64,000 nt of DNA. Source: Caproiciproducens sp. CPB-2 (lineage in GTDB: Bacteria; Bacillota; Clostridia; Oscillospirales; Acutalibacteraceae). Position numbers and translations under genes: made by a program. Shown here in pieces: positions 17,168-24,799 of this stretch; within the stretch, counting starts at the first letter, position 1, and every line of letters begins with the position of its first letter. Below the pieces are notes generated by a model, which was not told the origin of the DNA, did not search any database, and saw nothing but the letters and a program-made list of their open reading frames with translations. Location of the stretch: contig NZ_CP142860.1 in assembly GCF_036287215.1 (NCBI RefSeq), positions 434,001 through 498,000 of the forward strand. Direction: 5' to 3'.

Positions 17168-18790
17168 ATGGAAAAGCGGCAAATAGCGGAATTAGTAAAC
17201 AAGGCGCAGCAAGGTACTCAGAATGCATTTACCGTACTCTATGAGGAAACACACAACAGTATTTATTTCTTAGCTTTGAAAATGTTAAAAAATGAAGAAG
17301 ATGCCCTTGATGTAGTGCAAGATACATATATTTCAGCGTTTAACAATCTTGCCAAAATAGAAAATTCAGAGTTTTTTTCAACATGGCTGCATCAAATAGC
17401 CACCAATAAATGTAAGGACTATCTCAAGAAAAATAAACCTGTTCTTTTTGCGGATGATGAGCAGGAAGAAGTTTTTGTGGGGAATATTGAAGATAAAGAT
17501 GATGACTTTATCCCCCAGAACTCATTAGATAAAGCGGAAACTCGTCATTTAATAATGGACATTATTGATAATTCACTTTCGGATTCCCAGCGCACTGCTA
17601 TTATGCTTTTCTATTATGAAGAAATGTCGGTAAGCAAAATTGCAGAAGTTTTGGAGTGTTCAGAAGGTACGGTAAAATCCAGACTTTTCTCCGCCCGGAA
17701 GCTCATTAAAATAGGCGTGGACGAGCACGAAAAGAAGGGCGTTAAACTGTACAGTGCTGCGGCTATTCCACTGCTTACCTTACTTCTCAGAGGTATTGCG
17801 TCCGAAACCGACATGTCTCCTGCTGCCTCTGGAATGGTTATTCAGAATATTATGCAGCAGATAAATCCGGGCTCTATTGGCAACACATCAAACGGCGGTT
17901 CCGATAGCAGCGCATCATCGACAAAAGTTTCATCAAAGGGTGCAACGGATTCGAATACAAATGCTATTTCCAATAATAAAACTAATCCGGATGCAAAAGT
18001 TTCATCGAATAGTGAAACGATATCTGAAGGTTCAACTAAGAAAATTAGCAAAGACCATTCTTTTGAAAACAGTAATAAGTCCTCTATCAGTTTTTCAAAT
18101 TCACCGACTAACGTAACGAGTGCAAATATTTCCCTGCTTTCACAAGTCAGCATGAAAATAAAAATTATTGCTGGAATTCTTGTAGCTATTCTTTTTACTG
18201 GTTGTATAGCTGTAACTATTTTAACAGACCGTTTGCAGAGCAATGTAAATGCAATTGCAGATACAAGAACATCGGATTCTATATCCGATATTCAAAGTGA
18301 TAGTCAGATTTTTGACGATGATGGTGATGAAATCATAGATAGTGTGAATTCTTCAAAGGATGAAGAAGATACTCTTAATCTCCAACTACTGTGGGGATCT
18401 ACATATGCAAGTTATTCGGGATATTATTTTGCGCAAACAAGTGATGCAAAACAAAAGGTTATAAGCGCAGAAATTATAAATGTAACAATAAACGGAAAAG
18501 CCGGAAAATTTGAAAAGCTAAGCGAAGAAAATTGGATTAATTTAAAAAAAGATGTAGCAGAGCATGTCATGATGGATCAGGAGCATGATAAGCTCATATC
18601 CGGGTATATCGTCTGCTATGAGCCAAAAGAAAGGCTTGAAAAAGATTTAACTATAGTTATAACTGCAAAAATTACCCTATCAGATAATTCTTCATTAACA
18701 AGAACATACACTGTTCCAGTAGAAAAGGGTGATGCTGCAGGAGGAACGATGTGTTACGATCATAATGGAAACACGGTTTTGAAACGCTAA
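17168..18790 (+). CDS. ECF sigma factor with membrane-anchored C-terminal extension
   Basis: 540 aa, about three times the usual ECF length. Region 2 occupies about 1-90 (DALDVVQDTYISAFNN is the region 2.2-like core) and region 4 about 125-183 (SVSKIAEVLECSEGTVKSRL is its helix-turn-helix). A Ser/Thr/Asn-rich linker follows (about 235-325), then a single membrane helix (331-353, AGILVAILFTGCIAV) and an extracytoplasmic domain of about 185 residues. There is no separate anti-sigma gene beside it; the extension probably acts as built-in sensor and restraint, released perhaps by proteolysis (inference). Matching ECF promoters precede this gene and neighbouring secreted-protein genes. Confidence 0.82.
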   Translation: MEKRQIAELVNKAQQGTQNAFTVLYEETHNSIYFLALKMLKNEEDALDVVQDTYISAFNNLAKIENSEFFSTWLHQIATNKCKDYLKKNKPVLFADDEQEEVFVGNIEDKDDDFIPQNSLDKAETRHLIMDIIDNSLSDSQRTAIMLFYYEEMSVSKIAEVLECSEGTVKSRLFSARKLIKIGVDEHEKKGVKLYSAAAIPLLTLLLRGIASETDMSPAASGMVIQNIMQQINPGSIGNTSNGGSDSSASSTKVSSKGATDSNTNAISNNKTNPDAKVSSNSETISEGSTKKISKDHSFENSNKSSISFSNSPTNVTSANISLLSQVSMKIKIIAGILVAILFTGCIAVTILTDRLQSNVNAIADTRTSDSISDIQSDSQIFDDDGDEIIDSVNSSKDEEDTLNLQLLWGSTYASYSGYYFAQTSDAKQKVISAEIINVTINGKAGKFEKLSEENWINLKKDVAEHVMMDQEHDKLISGYIVCYEPKERLEKDLTIVITAKITLSDNSSLTRTYTVPVEKGDAAGGTMCYDHNGNTVLKR

Positions 18791-18864
18791 CTTTATTCTA
18801 CCAATATTTCTATCAACAAGGTTTGGGATGTACCTTAATGGAAACAAATTTATTAATATAAAAA

Positions 18865-18892
18865 TGAACCAGTGAACTTTATGAGTCGTCTA
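18865..18892 (+). promoter_or_regulatory. ECF-sigma promoter P2, before the WG-repeat lipoprotein
   Basis: TGAACC, 16 bases, CGTCTA, 52 bases before the lipoprotein ATG. Same motif and spacing as P1. Confidence 0.75.
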
Positions 18893-18944
18893 AGTAATAT
18901 CAGAGCAAAAGTTCTGAATTAAAATTATAAGAGGAAGTATAAAA

Positions 18945-20036
18945 ATGAAAAAATTTGCATCGGCTATTATTATTTTGGCCATGGTGTTAACCTTATCAGC
19001 ATGTTCTAAACCAACTGAAACCTCCGGTAAGGTTAATAGCGCCGCAAGTTTCTCAACACCAACGGCCAACGCCTCATCTACAAGCAATACTCATTCTGAT
19101 AGCACAGTGAATAATGATGGCCTTGACAGCAGTTGGAAATTGAAGGGAACTAAACTGTTTGAACTTTCGGGCCAATTGAACTTTTACAGTAGTAATGTTT
19201 TTGTACAACTTGGAGTTTTTAATGATGACAAAGAAAAGGCTTCGGATGTAGCATACGGTGATAATGGAACAGATGCAGATATAGAGGCATATGAAAAAAT
19301 GCCGGACTACACCTCTGGAGGAAAGGTTTTTGACCAAACCGGAAAGGAAGTCTTCACTCTGCCGCAGAATATAGTCATTCAGGGGACTAATGATACGAAT
19401 GATCAGATTTATGTGTACAACACACAAACAAAACTATATGGCAGTGTTAATGGTACCGGTACATACGTAAATCAATGTAAGTACACAAAGTTAACCGATT
19501 TGGAGGACAAAACCAACCCTGTAGGATATCATATTTCTGGAAAAGTTCTTTTGGATTCTTCAGGAAAAACAGTTTGTACGGTGCCTAGTGTAAAAGGGAA
19601 GGGGAATTTAGAAAACTGCATATACTATGATGGCACAAAGGCTTATTTCACATATAGAGACGATTCCTCAATGAAAACAGGAATTATGGATTCTAATGGA
19701 AAAATAGTTGTCCCTTGCAAATATCTTATGATTAGTGACTTTAAAGATGGTTATGCAATCGCTTGGGCACCTACAGATAAAACTGCAAACTTGATTAACA
19801 CAAAATTTGAAACGGTATTCCCAGCCGGCTATACAGGAATTATGTCTTTCGACAGTAATTATGATTTAGTTACCGCTGTAATTAAAAAAAATGAACATAA
19901 TAGTTACGGAATTATCAATATGAAAAATGAAGTATTAATCCCGTTCGAGTATAAAATGGTAAAATGCTTTGGGAATGGCTTAATAGCGGTAACCGATGAT
20001 AAAAATATTACTACAGTATATCAAATTAATAAATAA
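18945..20036 (+). CDS. WG-repeat lipoprotein
   Basis: 363 aa with a lipoprotein signal (MKKFASAIIILAMVLTLSAC, Cys-20 as lipid attachment) and a Ser/Thr/Asn-rich linker to about residue 60. The remainder contains WG-type repeats, clearest near the C-terminus: GIMDSNGKIVVPCKY and YGIINMKNEVLIPFEYK. It should be anchored on the outer face of the membrane; such repeats are thought to bind protein or carbohydrate, ligand unknown. It has its own ECF-type promoter and is followed after 16 bases by the leucine-rich-repeat protein, probably in one transcript. Confidence 0.75.
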   Translation: MKKFASAIIILAMVLTLSACSKPTETSGKVNSAASFSTPTANASSTSNTHSDSTVNNDGLDSSWKLKGTKLFELSGQLNFYSSNVFVQLGVFNDDKEKASDVAYGDNGTDADIEAYEKMPDYTSGGKVFDQTGKEVFTLPQNIVIQGTNDTNDQIYVYNTQTKLYGSVNGTGTYVNQCKYTKLTDLEDKTNPVGYHISGKVLLDSSGKTVCTVPSVKGKGNLENCIYYDGTKAYFTYRDDSSMKTGIMDSNGKIVVPCKYLMISDFKDGYAIAWAPTDKTANLINTKFETVFPAGYTGIMSFDSNYDLVTAVIKKNEHNSYGIINMKNEVLIPFEYKMVKCFGNGLIAVTDDKNITTVYQINK

Positions 20037-20052
20037 TTAGGAGGATAGGTTT

Positions 20053-21396
20053 ATGAAAAGGACGTATAAAGTCCTTTCGCTTTTTCTGATATTAGCTGTT
20101 CTTATGGGGGTTATATTTAGCACAAGTGCTTTTGCGACAGGAATCAACGATTTCACTATTAATAATGACCATGATGTAATAGGATACAAAGGCAAAGGTG
20201 GAAACATTGCGATTCCTCAAGGAGTACTTTTCATCAGTCAGAACGCTTTTGGGGGAAATAGGAGCTTGATCAGCGTTTCAATTCCAAGTAGTGTCAAATA
20301 TATTGACAATAGTTCGTTTGCTGCTTGTGACAACCTAATAAGCATCAGCGTGGATTCTAAGAACACAGAATATTGTAGCGTTGATGGCGTTTTATATACT
20401 AAAAATAGAAACATGTTGTTATGCTATCCTTGCAAAAAGGGGGGGATATTCAACATACCTAGTACTGTTACAATAATCGATGGTCAGGCTGCTGCCGGTA
20501 GTAACGGTTTAGTCGGACTTACTATTCCGAATAGTGTTAAGGTAATAGGGGACTGGGCTTTTGAGGACTGTAAAGGCCTAAAAAGCGCTACTATTGGCAA
20601 CGGTGTTACATACATAGGTAGCAGGGCATTTGAAGGGTGTACAAATTTAGCCAATATCAATATACCCAGCAGCGTTACAACTCTTGGATATAATGCATTT
20701 TCTGAATGTATAGGTTTGAACAATATTACAATTCCGGGCAACACCACGTCTATTGGCGTTGCAGCATTTGAAGGGTGTTCCGGCTTAACCAATATCATAA
20801 TTTCAAGTGGTGTTGAGCAAATTGATAATGTAGCGTTTTATGGCTGCACAGGCTTAACTACCGTTACGATTCCAAACACAGTGACATCCATCGGCTATAT
20901 GGCGTTTTCTGGTTGTACGGGTCTATCTGGTGTTATGATTCCAAACAGTGTAACATCTATAGATGATGATGTATTTAAAGACTGCGACGGCGTTACAATA
21001 AGTGGCTATGAAAATACAGCTGCACAAACCTATGCAGCTAAGTATAATATTCCATTTATATCACTTGGGGTTGCGCCGACATTGCCTAAAAGTACGCTTA
21101 CACTGGATACAACAAGTTATGTAGTTGCGCCGAGAGCAACCTATGAAATTGGTGCTAAGTTAACAGGCTTTAGTAAATCAGTTAAGGTTTATTCTTCAAG
21201 CAGCGACATCGCTAAAGTAGAAAAGTTGGAAAATGGCAACTACAAGGTAACAGGATTAAAATCTGGTACCACATACATTATGTTTGACGTGTATAATTCA
21301 GTTGGAAGTAAGGTTTCGCATGCATCAGTTAGGATAACAGTTCAAAACGGTGCGAAATCACACGGAGATTCGACACATCAGATCGCAGTATTTTAA
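20053..21396 (+). CDS. BspA-type leucine-rich-repeat secreted protein
   Basis: 447 aa with a signal peptide (cleavage near STSAFA, about residue 29). From about 50 to 325 it has LRR_5/BspA repeats of about 23 residues of the form 'IP.SVT.IG..AF.GC.GL..' (for example SSVTTLGYNAFSECIGLNNI). The C-terminal 100 residues (LDTTSYVVAPRATYEIGAKL, SGTTYIMFDVYNSVG) resemble a bacterial Ig-like domain. It has no membrane anchor or sorting signal, so it is secreted or loosely held. It is expected to share the ECF-driven transcript with the lipoprotein upstream, and a terminator follows. Confidence 0.82.
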   Translation: MKRTYKVLSLFLILAVLMGVIFSTSAFATGINDFTINNDHDVIGYKGKGGNIAIPQGVLFISQNAFGGNRSLISVSIPSSVKYIDNSSFAACDNLISISVDSKNTEYCSVDGVLYTKNRNMLLCYPCKKGGIFNIPSTVTIIDGQAAAGSNGLVGLTIPNSVKVIGDWAFEDCKGLKSATIGNGVTYIGSRAFEGCTNLANINIPSSVTTLGYNAFSECIGLNNITIPGNTTSIGVAAFEGCSGLTNIIISSGVEQIDNVAFYGCTGLTTVTIPNTVTSIGYMAFSGCTGLSGVMIPNSVTSIDDDVFKDCDGVTISGYENTAAQTYAAKYNIPFISLGVAPTLPKSTLTLDTTSYVVAPRATYEIGAKLTGFSKSVKVYSSSSDIAKVEKLENGNYKVTGLKSGTTYIMFDVYNSVGSKVSHASVRITVQNGAKSHGDSTHQIAVF

Positions 21397-21410
21397 ATAG
21401 TGTTAATTAT

Positions 21411-21446
21411 GTCTTTGAATTGGTAATTTCATGCCGATTCAAAGAC
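21411..21446 (+). terminator. Rho-independent terminator after the LRR protein
   Basis: 13-bp stem GTCTTTGAATTGG / CCGATTCAAAGAC (one G-T pair) followed by TTTCTTATATT, 15 bases past the stop. Confidence 0.75.
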
Positions 21447-21471
21447 TTTCTTATATTGAAATGCAAAAAAA

Positions 21472-21492
21472 TGAACCGTTACAACTCGTCTA
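21472..21492 (+). promoter_or_regulatory. Imperfect ECF promoter-like site P3
   Basis: TGAACC and CGTCTA both occur, but with only 9 bases between them instead of 16. It lies 71 bases before a small signal-peptide gene. Either a 7-base deletion has inactivated an ECF promoter or a different -35 is used. Confidence 0.4.
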
Positions 21493-21562
21493 AATATTGT
21501 AAGAGCCCGTTAATATACAATTATTTGGAACTCTATTCAAATTTATTATGGGGTGTAAAATT

Positions 21563-21712
21563 ATGTTTGGAAAATTAAAAAGCACATTAAAACGAACTAT
21601 TCTTACTTTATCAGGTATATTGCTTATTTTTTATTCATTCAGTGCATTCGCCTACTCCTTTATTGTAGGACTTTTAAATATGCTCGGCAATCAGCCCTCT
21701 GGTGGCATCTGA
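21563..21712 (+). pseudogene. Truncated signal-peptide gene, cut by an IS256-type remnant
   Basis: ATG with GGGGTG before it opens MFGKLKSTLKRTILTLSGIL, a good signal peptide ending near SFSAFA. After about ten more residues the frame runs into antisense transposase DNA (the last codons are the complement of a transposase RGLIAEH segment) and stops at 49 aa. It is probably a former secreted member of the ECF regulon. Confidence 0.6.
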
Positions 21713-22225
21713 AATGATCAGAGACGGCGGCTTCAATCCCCGTTGTTATAAACTCTCAAACGACTGGGAATAGCTTTCCTTGGACTCTTCCAGTATCGGT
21801 TCCGCAGCCAGAACCTCCCGGTGATGCCTCAAACGATTAGAATTGCCATGCTGGCTACACGCCCATTCACACGGACTTTTTCCATGCAGGGCGTCTTATC
21901 CAGAGCACCGGATAACGGGAATCCGCAAGAGAATGGCTGTGGAACTCCTGTACGTGCTCGTTCAGACCTTTTACCATCTCACTGACCTGACTGCAGGAGA
22001 GGTTTTCAATCCCCAGACTTCGGGCCAGCTTCTCCATTTTCGGGTGGATACGCCTTGAACGAAAGCCTCCTGCACTACATGAATCGACGCCGCTTCGCTG
22101 CGGCTGGATTGTGTGCGTTTTTCACTGCTCCGACGAGGCCAGATACTTCCGCCTCCATCAGTTGCTTGCGGCCATTCCAGCATGCTGAGCATGAGATCGG
22201 GCTCTGCCATACATTTCAGTAGCAA
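21677..22225 (-). mobile_element. Degenerate IS256-family transposase remnant
   Basis: Read on the minus strand in shifting frames: DLMLSMLEW and LMEAEVSGLVGA (typical IS256 N-terminus), then VVQEAFVQGVSTRK and SLGIENLSCSQVSEM, and later SQSFESL and DATRGLIAEHI. Several frame changes, internal deletions and stops make it inactive. Terminal repeats were not found. It separates the truncated signal-peptide gene from ECF promoter P4. Confidence 0.75.
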
Positions 22226-22282
22226 TTGTGAACTTTATTGTACTTCATCAAAATTTATTAAAGCTTTTATTTTTAATTTTAT

Positions 22283-22310
22283 TGAACCAAATGATTTTCT
22301 GCTTCGTCTA
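22283..22310 (+). promoter_or_regulatory. ECF-sigma promoter P4, before the TPR gene
   Basis: TGAACC, 16 bases, CGTCTA, then AATAAGTAC exactly as at P1. It lies 63 bases before the ATG of the TPR protein. Confidence 0.75.
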
Positions 22311-22373
22311 ATAAGTACTGAAAGCAAAACGGAATTTAAAAGTGTTAGAGAACAAATTGAGGGGGACTTTTGC

Positions 22374-23317
22374 ATGAAACATTTATTTAGTTCAAACCGT
22401 ACGTTGCGCATAGCTGCAATTGTATTGGTGACTGTTGCGGGGATATCTGCTGTGGCCGTAGGTATTTATGGTTACAACTACATAGTGGTCTGTCAAAAAG
22501 AGCAGGCATATACGGAGCAGATTGGTATAGGAAATAATGACATATCTAATAAGAAATACGATACAGCGATTGCTGCTTTTAGCCGTGCGATCGAAATGAA
22601 AGGTACAGATACAACGCCATATCTTGGCCTTGCGGAAGCTTATATCGGCAAACAAGATTATGACAGCGCGGTGAAATGTTTACAAACCGGCTTTGCTAAG
22701 ACCCAAAACACCGCCTTCAACGCAAAAATGGAAGAGGTCACTGCGCTTATTGATAATAAAAAAAAGCGGGGGATGAAGCCGCCCAAAGGACTAAGGAGCG
22801 GCAGTATACAACTCAGTTGGCACAAGGCGATAAAAGCCTGAACAGTAAAGATTATAGTAATGCAATTGCTTTCTACAATGAAGCTATAAGTACGGACGGT
22901 AGCAAGGAAGCGGATTATCTTGGGTTGGCGAATTGCTATATTGCCCAACAAGATTATACAAGTGCAGAAAAAATATTGTCTGACGGCTATACTGCTACAG
23001 AAAATTCGGCTATTGCTGCAAAGCAAAAAGCAGTAATTTCTGAAAATGAGATTTCGTTGCTAAAAAAGTTTGCCGCAACTTTACCTAAAAATAGGCAGGC
23101 CCCTAGCGACGTTACAGGAGAAGCGGGAGACGGAAATGATCTTGTTAACTATTTTATTGCCGAGGAAGACGGTAAAATTGTTCTGTCGGGTTTGGATTTG
23201 AGAGGTGCAATTATTATTGACACCAATGGAGACGGGCATTATGAATTAATAGCAGACTATGTAAATGGCTATAATTTCAATATCCGTAAAAGACTCTTAC
23301 TATCAGGGTTGAATTAA
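22374..23317 (+). pseudogene. Membrane-anchored TPR protein, frameshifted in an A8 tract
   Basis: The ATG follows GAGGGGGA. The first frame encodes an N-terminal membrane anchor (IAAIVLVTVAGISAVAVGIY, about 13-32) and a TPR-like pair (KYDTAIAAFSRAIEMK, DYDSAVKCLQTGF). At an A8 tract (22758-22765) the frame is lost; in another frame the protein continues with KAGDEAAQRTKERQYTTQLA, two more TPR motifs (DYSNAIAFYNEAIS, DYTSAEKILSDGY) and a C-terminal domain ending at 23317. One added A (A9) would restore a single protein of about 314 aa. Its ECF-type promoter suggests a role in the same envelope regulon. Confidence 0.75.
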
Positions 23318-23973
23318 AATATATTATGCGTAGCTTTATATCTTTGATCATGAGCCATTTCTTCAGCTATATATAGTACTTCTATTTGTTTTTTGGTTAT
23401 ACTGCGCGCCTATATTTTGAGTCTTTCCCTAAGAGAGAAAACGCTATAAGCATATTCCAATCATCGTATTTCATCCGAGTTACATAATTTATTTGAATGC
23501 TAAGAATAAAAATTGCATCATAAGAACATTTATTTAACCTTTTCAATATTTATAGCGACAAAAAGGTATGTTTGAGCTATTATAGCAGCAGGTTAACCGA
23601 ACAAATTTTGAAAAGAGTAATAGTTTTTTGATAGGTAGACGTGCTTAACAAAGGATTAGCAAATAGAAGCAGAGCTTGAAACTTCCCGTGTATCCCGCCG
23701 CCTTAATGCGCATCTCAGGCTGTGAGATTAATTTTTCAACAGAAACGGGTTCAATTTTGCGTTCAATGCGTTTGCGAAAGCATACAACATATTGATGTTT
23801 GCGAAATCATGTGATATAATATCTTTAATTTACGGTATCGCTATTTCGCAATCGTCCTTACCGCATCTTCACACAAGGGAAGGACCTCCTCCGTTGATGA
23901 TTTAATTCTATCTGATTTACCGTTTTCGCCACGAAACGCTACGGACTGGTTCGGACTTTTGACAGAGAAGGGA
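23318..23973. other. Gene-poor AT-rich stretch
   Basis: No gene supported. Short minus-strand open pieces near 23740-23810 (containing MLYAFANALN) might be transposase debris, but I cannot assign them. Confidence 0.4.
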
Positions 23974-24289
23974 GTGTCGCCTTTGAAGCCGGATGAATAT
24001 TTCAGGATGATGTATCCCTATATTGGACAGGCAAGGCAATCATCGGAATTCATTGATGACCTGCTTTGTAATTTCGTCGCGGACAACGCAGACCTCTCTG
24101 GTAAGTCCTCTTGTTGATAAAACTCCAGACTACAGAAACCGCCTTTATATCAGATCAGAAGCAGAAAGTGGCGGGAGTGCCGATTGCAACTGTTTATGTA
24201 AAGGATGGGGAAATTTTAATTGGCGGTCAAGTATTCAGTCTGCATGAAAAGATAACGCCGCCTGATGTTTTGCAAAAAGCTCCTTTGAT
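23974..24289 (+). pseudogene. Decayed gene fragments of unknown identity
   Basis: A GTG with GAAGGGA before it opens a 47-codon frame (DEYFRMMYPYIGQARQSSEF), which stops at 24115. In another frame the sense appears to continue as SPLVDKTPDYRNRLY, and a third frame holds VPIATVYVKDGEILIGGQVF. The pattern of short protein-like pieces in successive frames indicates a gene or genes broken by indels. Family not recognised. Confidence 0.45.
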
Positions 24290-24514
24290 TTGGAAATCAA
24301 CAGGCAGTCAAAGGCAGTTACACAGGGTAAAGGCTACTGCTCTATTTTGAACACGATTGTTGTTTTGGCATATCGGAAATTCATGTTGGAGAACGCTGTT
24401 TACAATCCCGGATTATGCATCATCGACACGCCGCTGCACGGAATTGATAAAGGCTTAAAAAACGAATCATCTTCACAGGTGTTGTCGGCGAAGAACAGTG
24501 TGGCTTTTACATGA
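24290..24514 (+). pseudogene. C-terminal fragment of an SMC/Rad50-like ATPase
   Basis: The frame contains TQGKGYCSILNTIVVLAYRK and GLCIIDTPLHGIDKG. The second is a Walker B/D-loop of the SMC/Rad50 kind (hhhhDTPLxGhD). The N-terminal ATPase half and coiled coil are absent, and the frame degenerates after GLKNE. It is probably all that is left of an ATPase from an earlier defence system at this site. Confidence 0.6.
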
Positions 24515-24565
24515 TTGTAAATTTGATATGCCGCAATCCCAAGAATAGTGATATGAGGTGATATC

Positions 24566-24799
24566 ATGCGTTTTAATTATAATAACTTATGGAAGTTGTT
24601 AATCGACAAGAAAATGAACAAGCAGGATTTACGCAAAATGACGGGCATCAGTTCCGCTTCGATTGCCAAGCTCGGCAAGGGCGAGAATGTGAATACTGAA
24701 GTTCTCCTACGGATATGTAAGGCGTTAGAATGTGATATATCCGATATTATGGAATTCGTCCCTGACGAAGCTAACCGAGAGGAAGGTACCGCGAAATGA
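24566..24799 (+). CDS. Small XRE-family regulator heading the second defence block
   Basis: 77 aa. A clear paralogue of the 2607 regulator: shared blocks include LWKLLIDK, GISSASI.KLGK.ENVNTE and ALECDISDIME. GAGGTGAT precedes the ATG, and the stop overlaps the methyltransferase start (ATGA), so the two are translationally coupled. Likely controls expression of the methyltransferase-helicase operon. Having near-identical controllers on two modules in one island suggests common ancestry or cross-regulation. Confidence 0.8.
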   Translation: MRFNYNNLWKLLIDKKMNKQDLRKMTGISSASIAKLGKGENVNTEVLLRICKALECDISDIMEFVPDEANREEGTAK

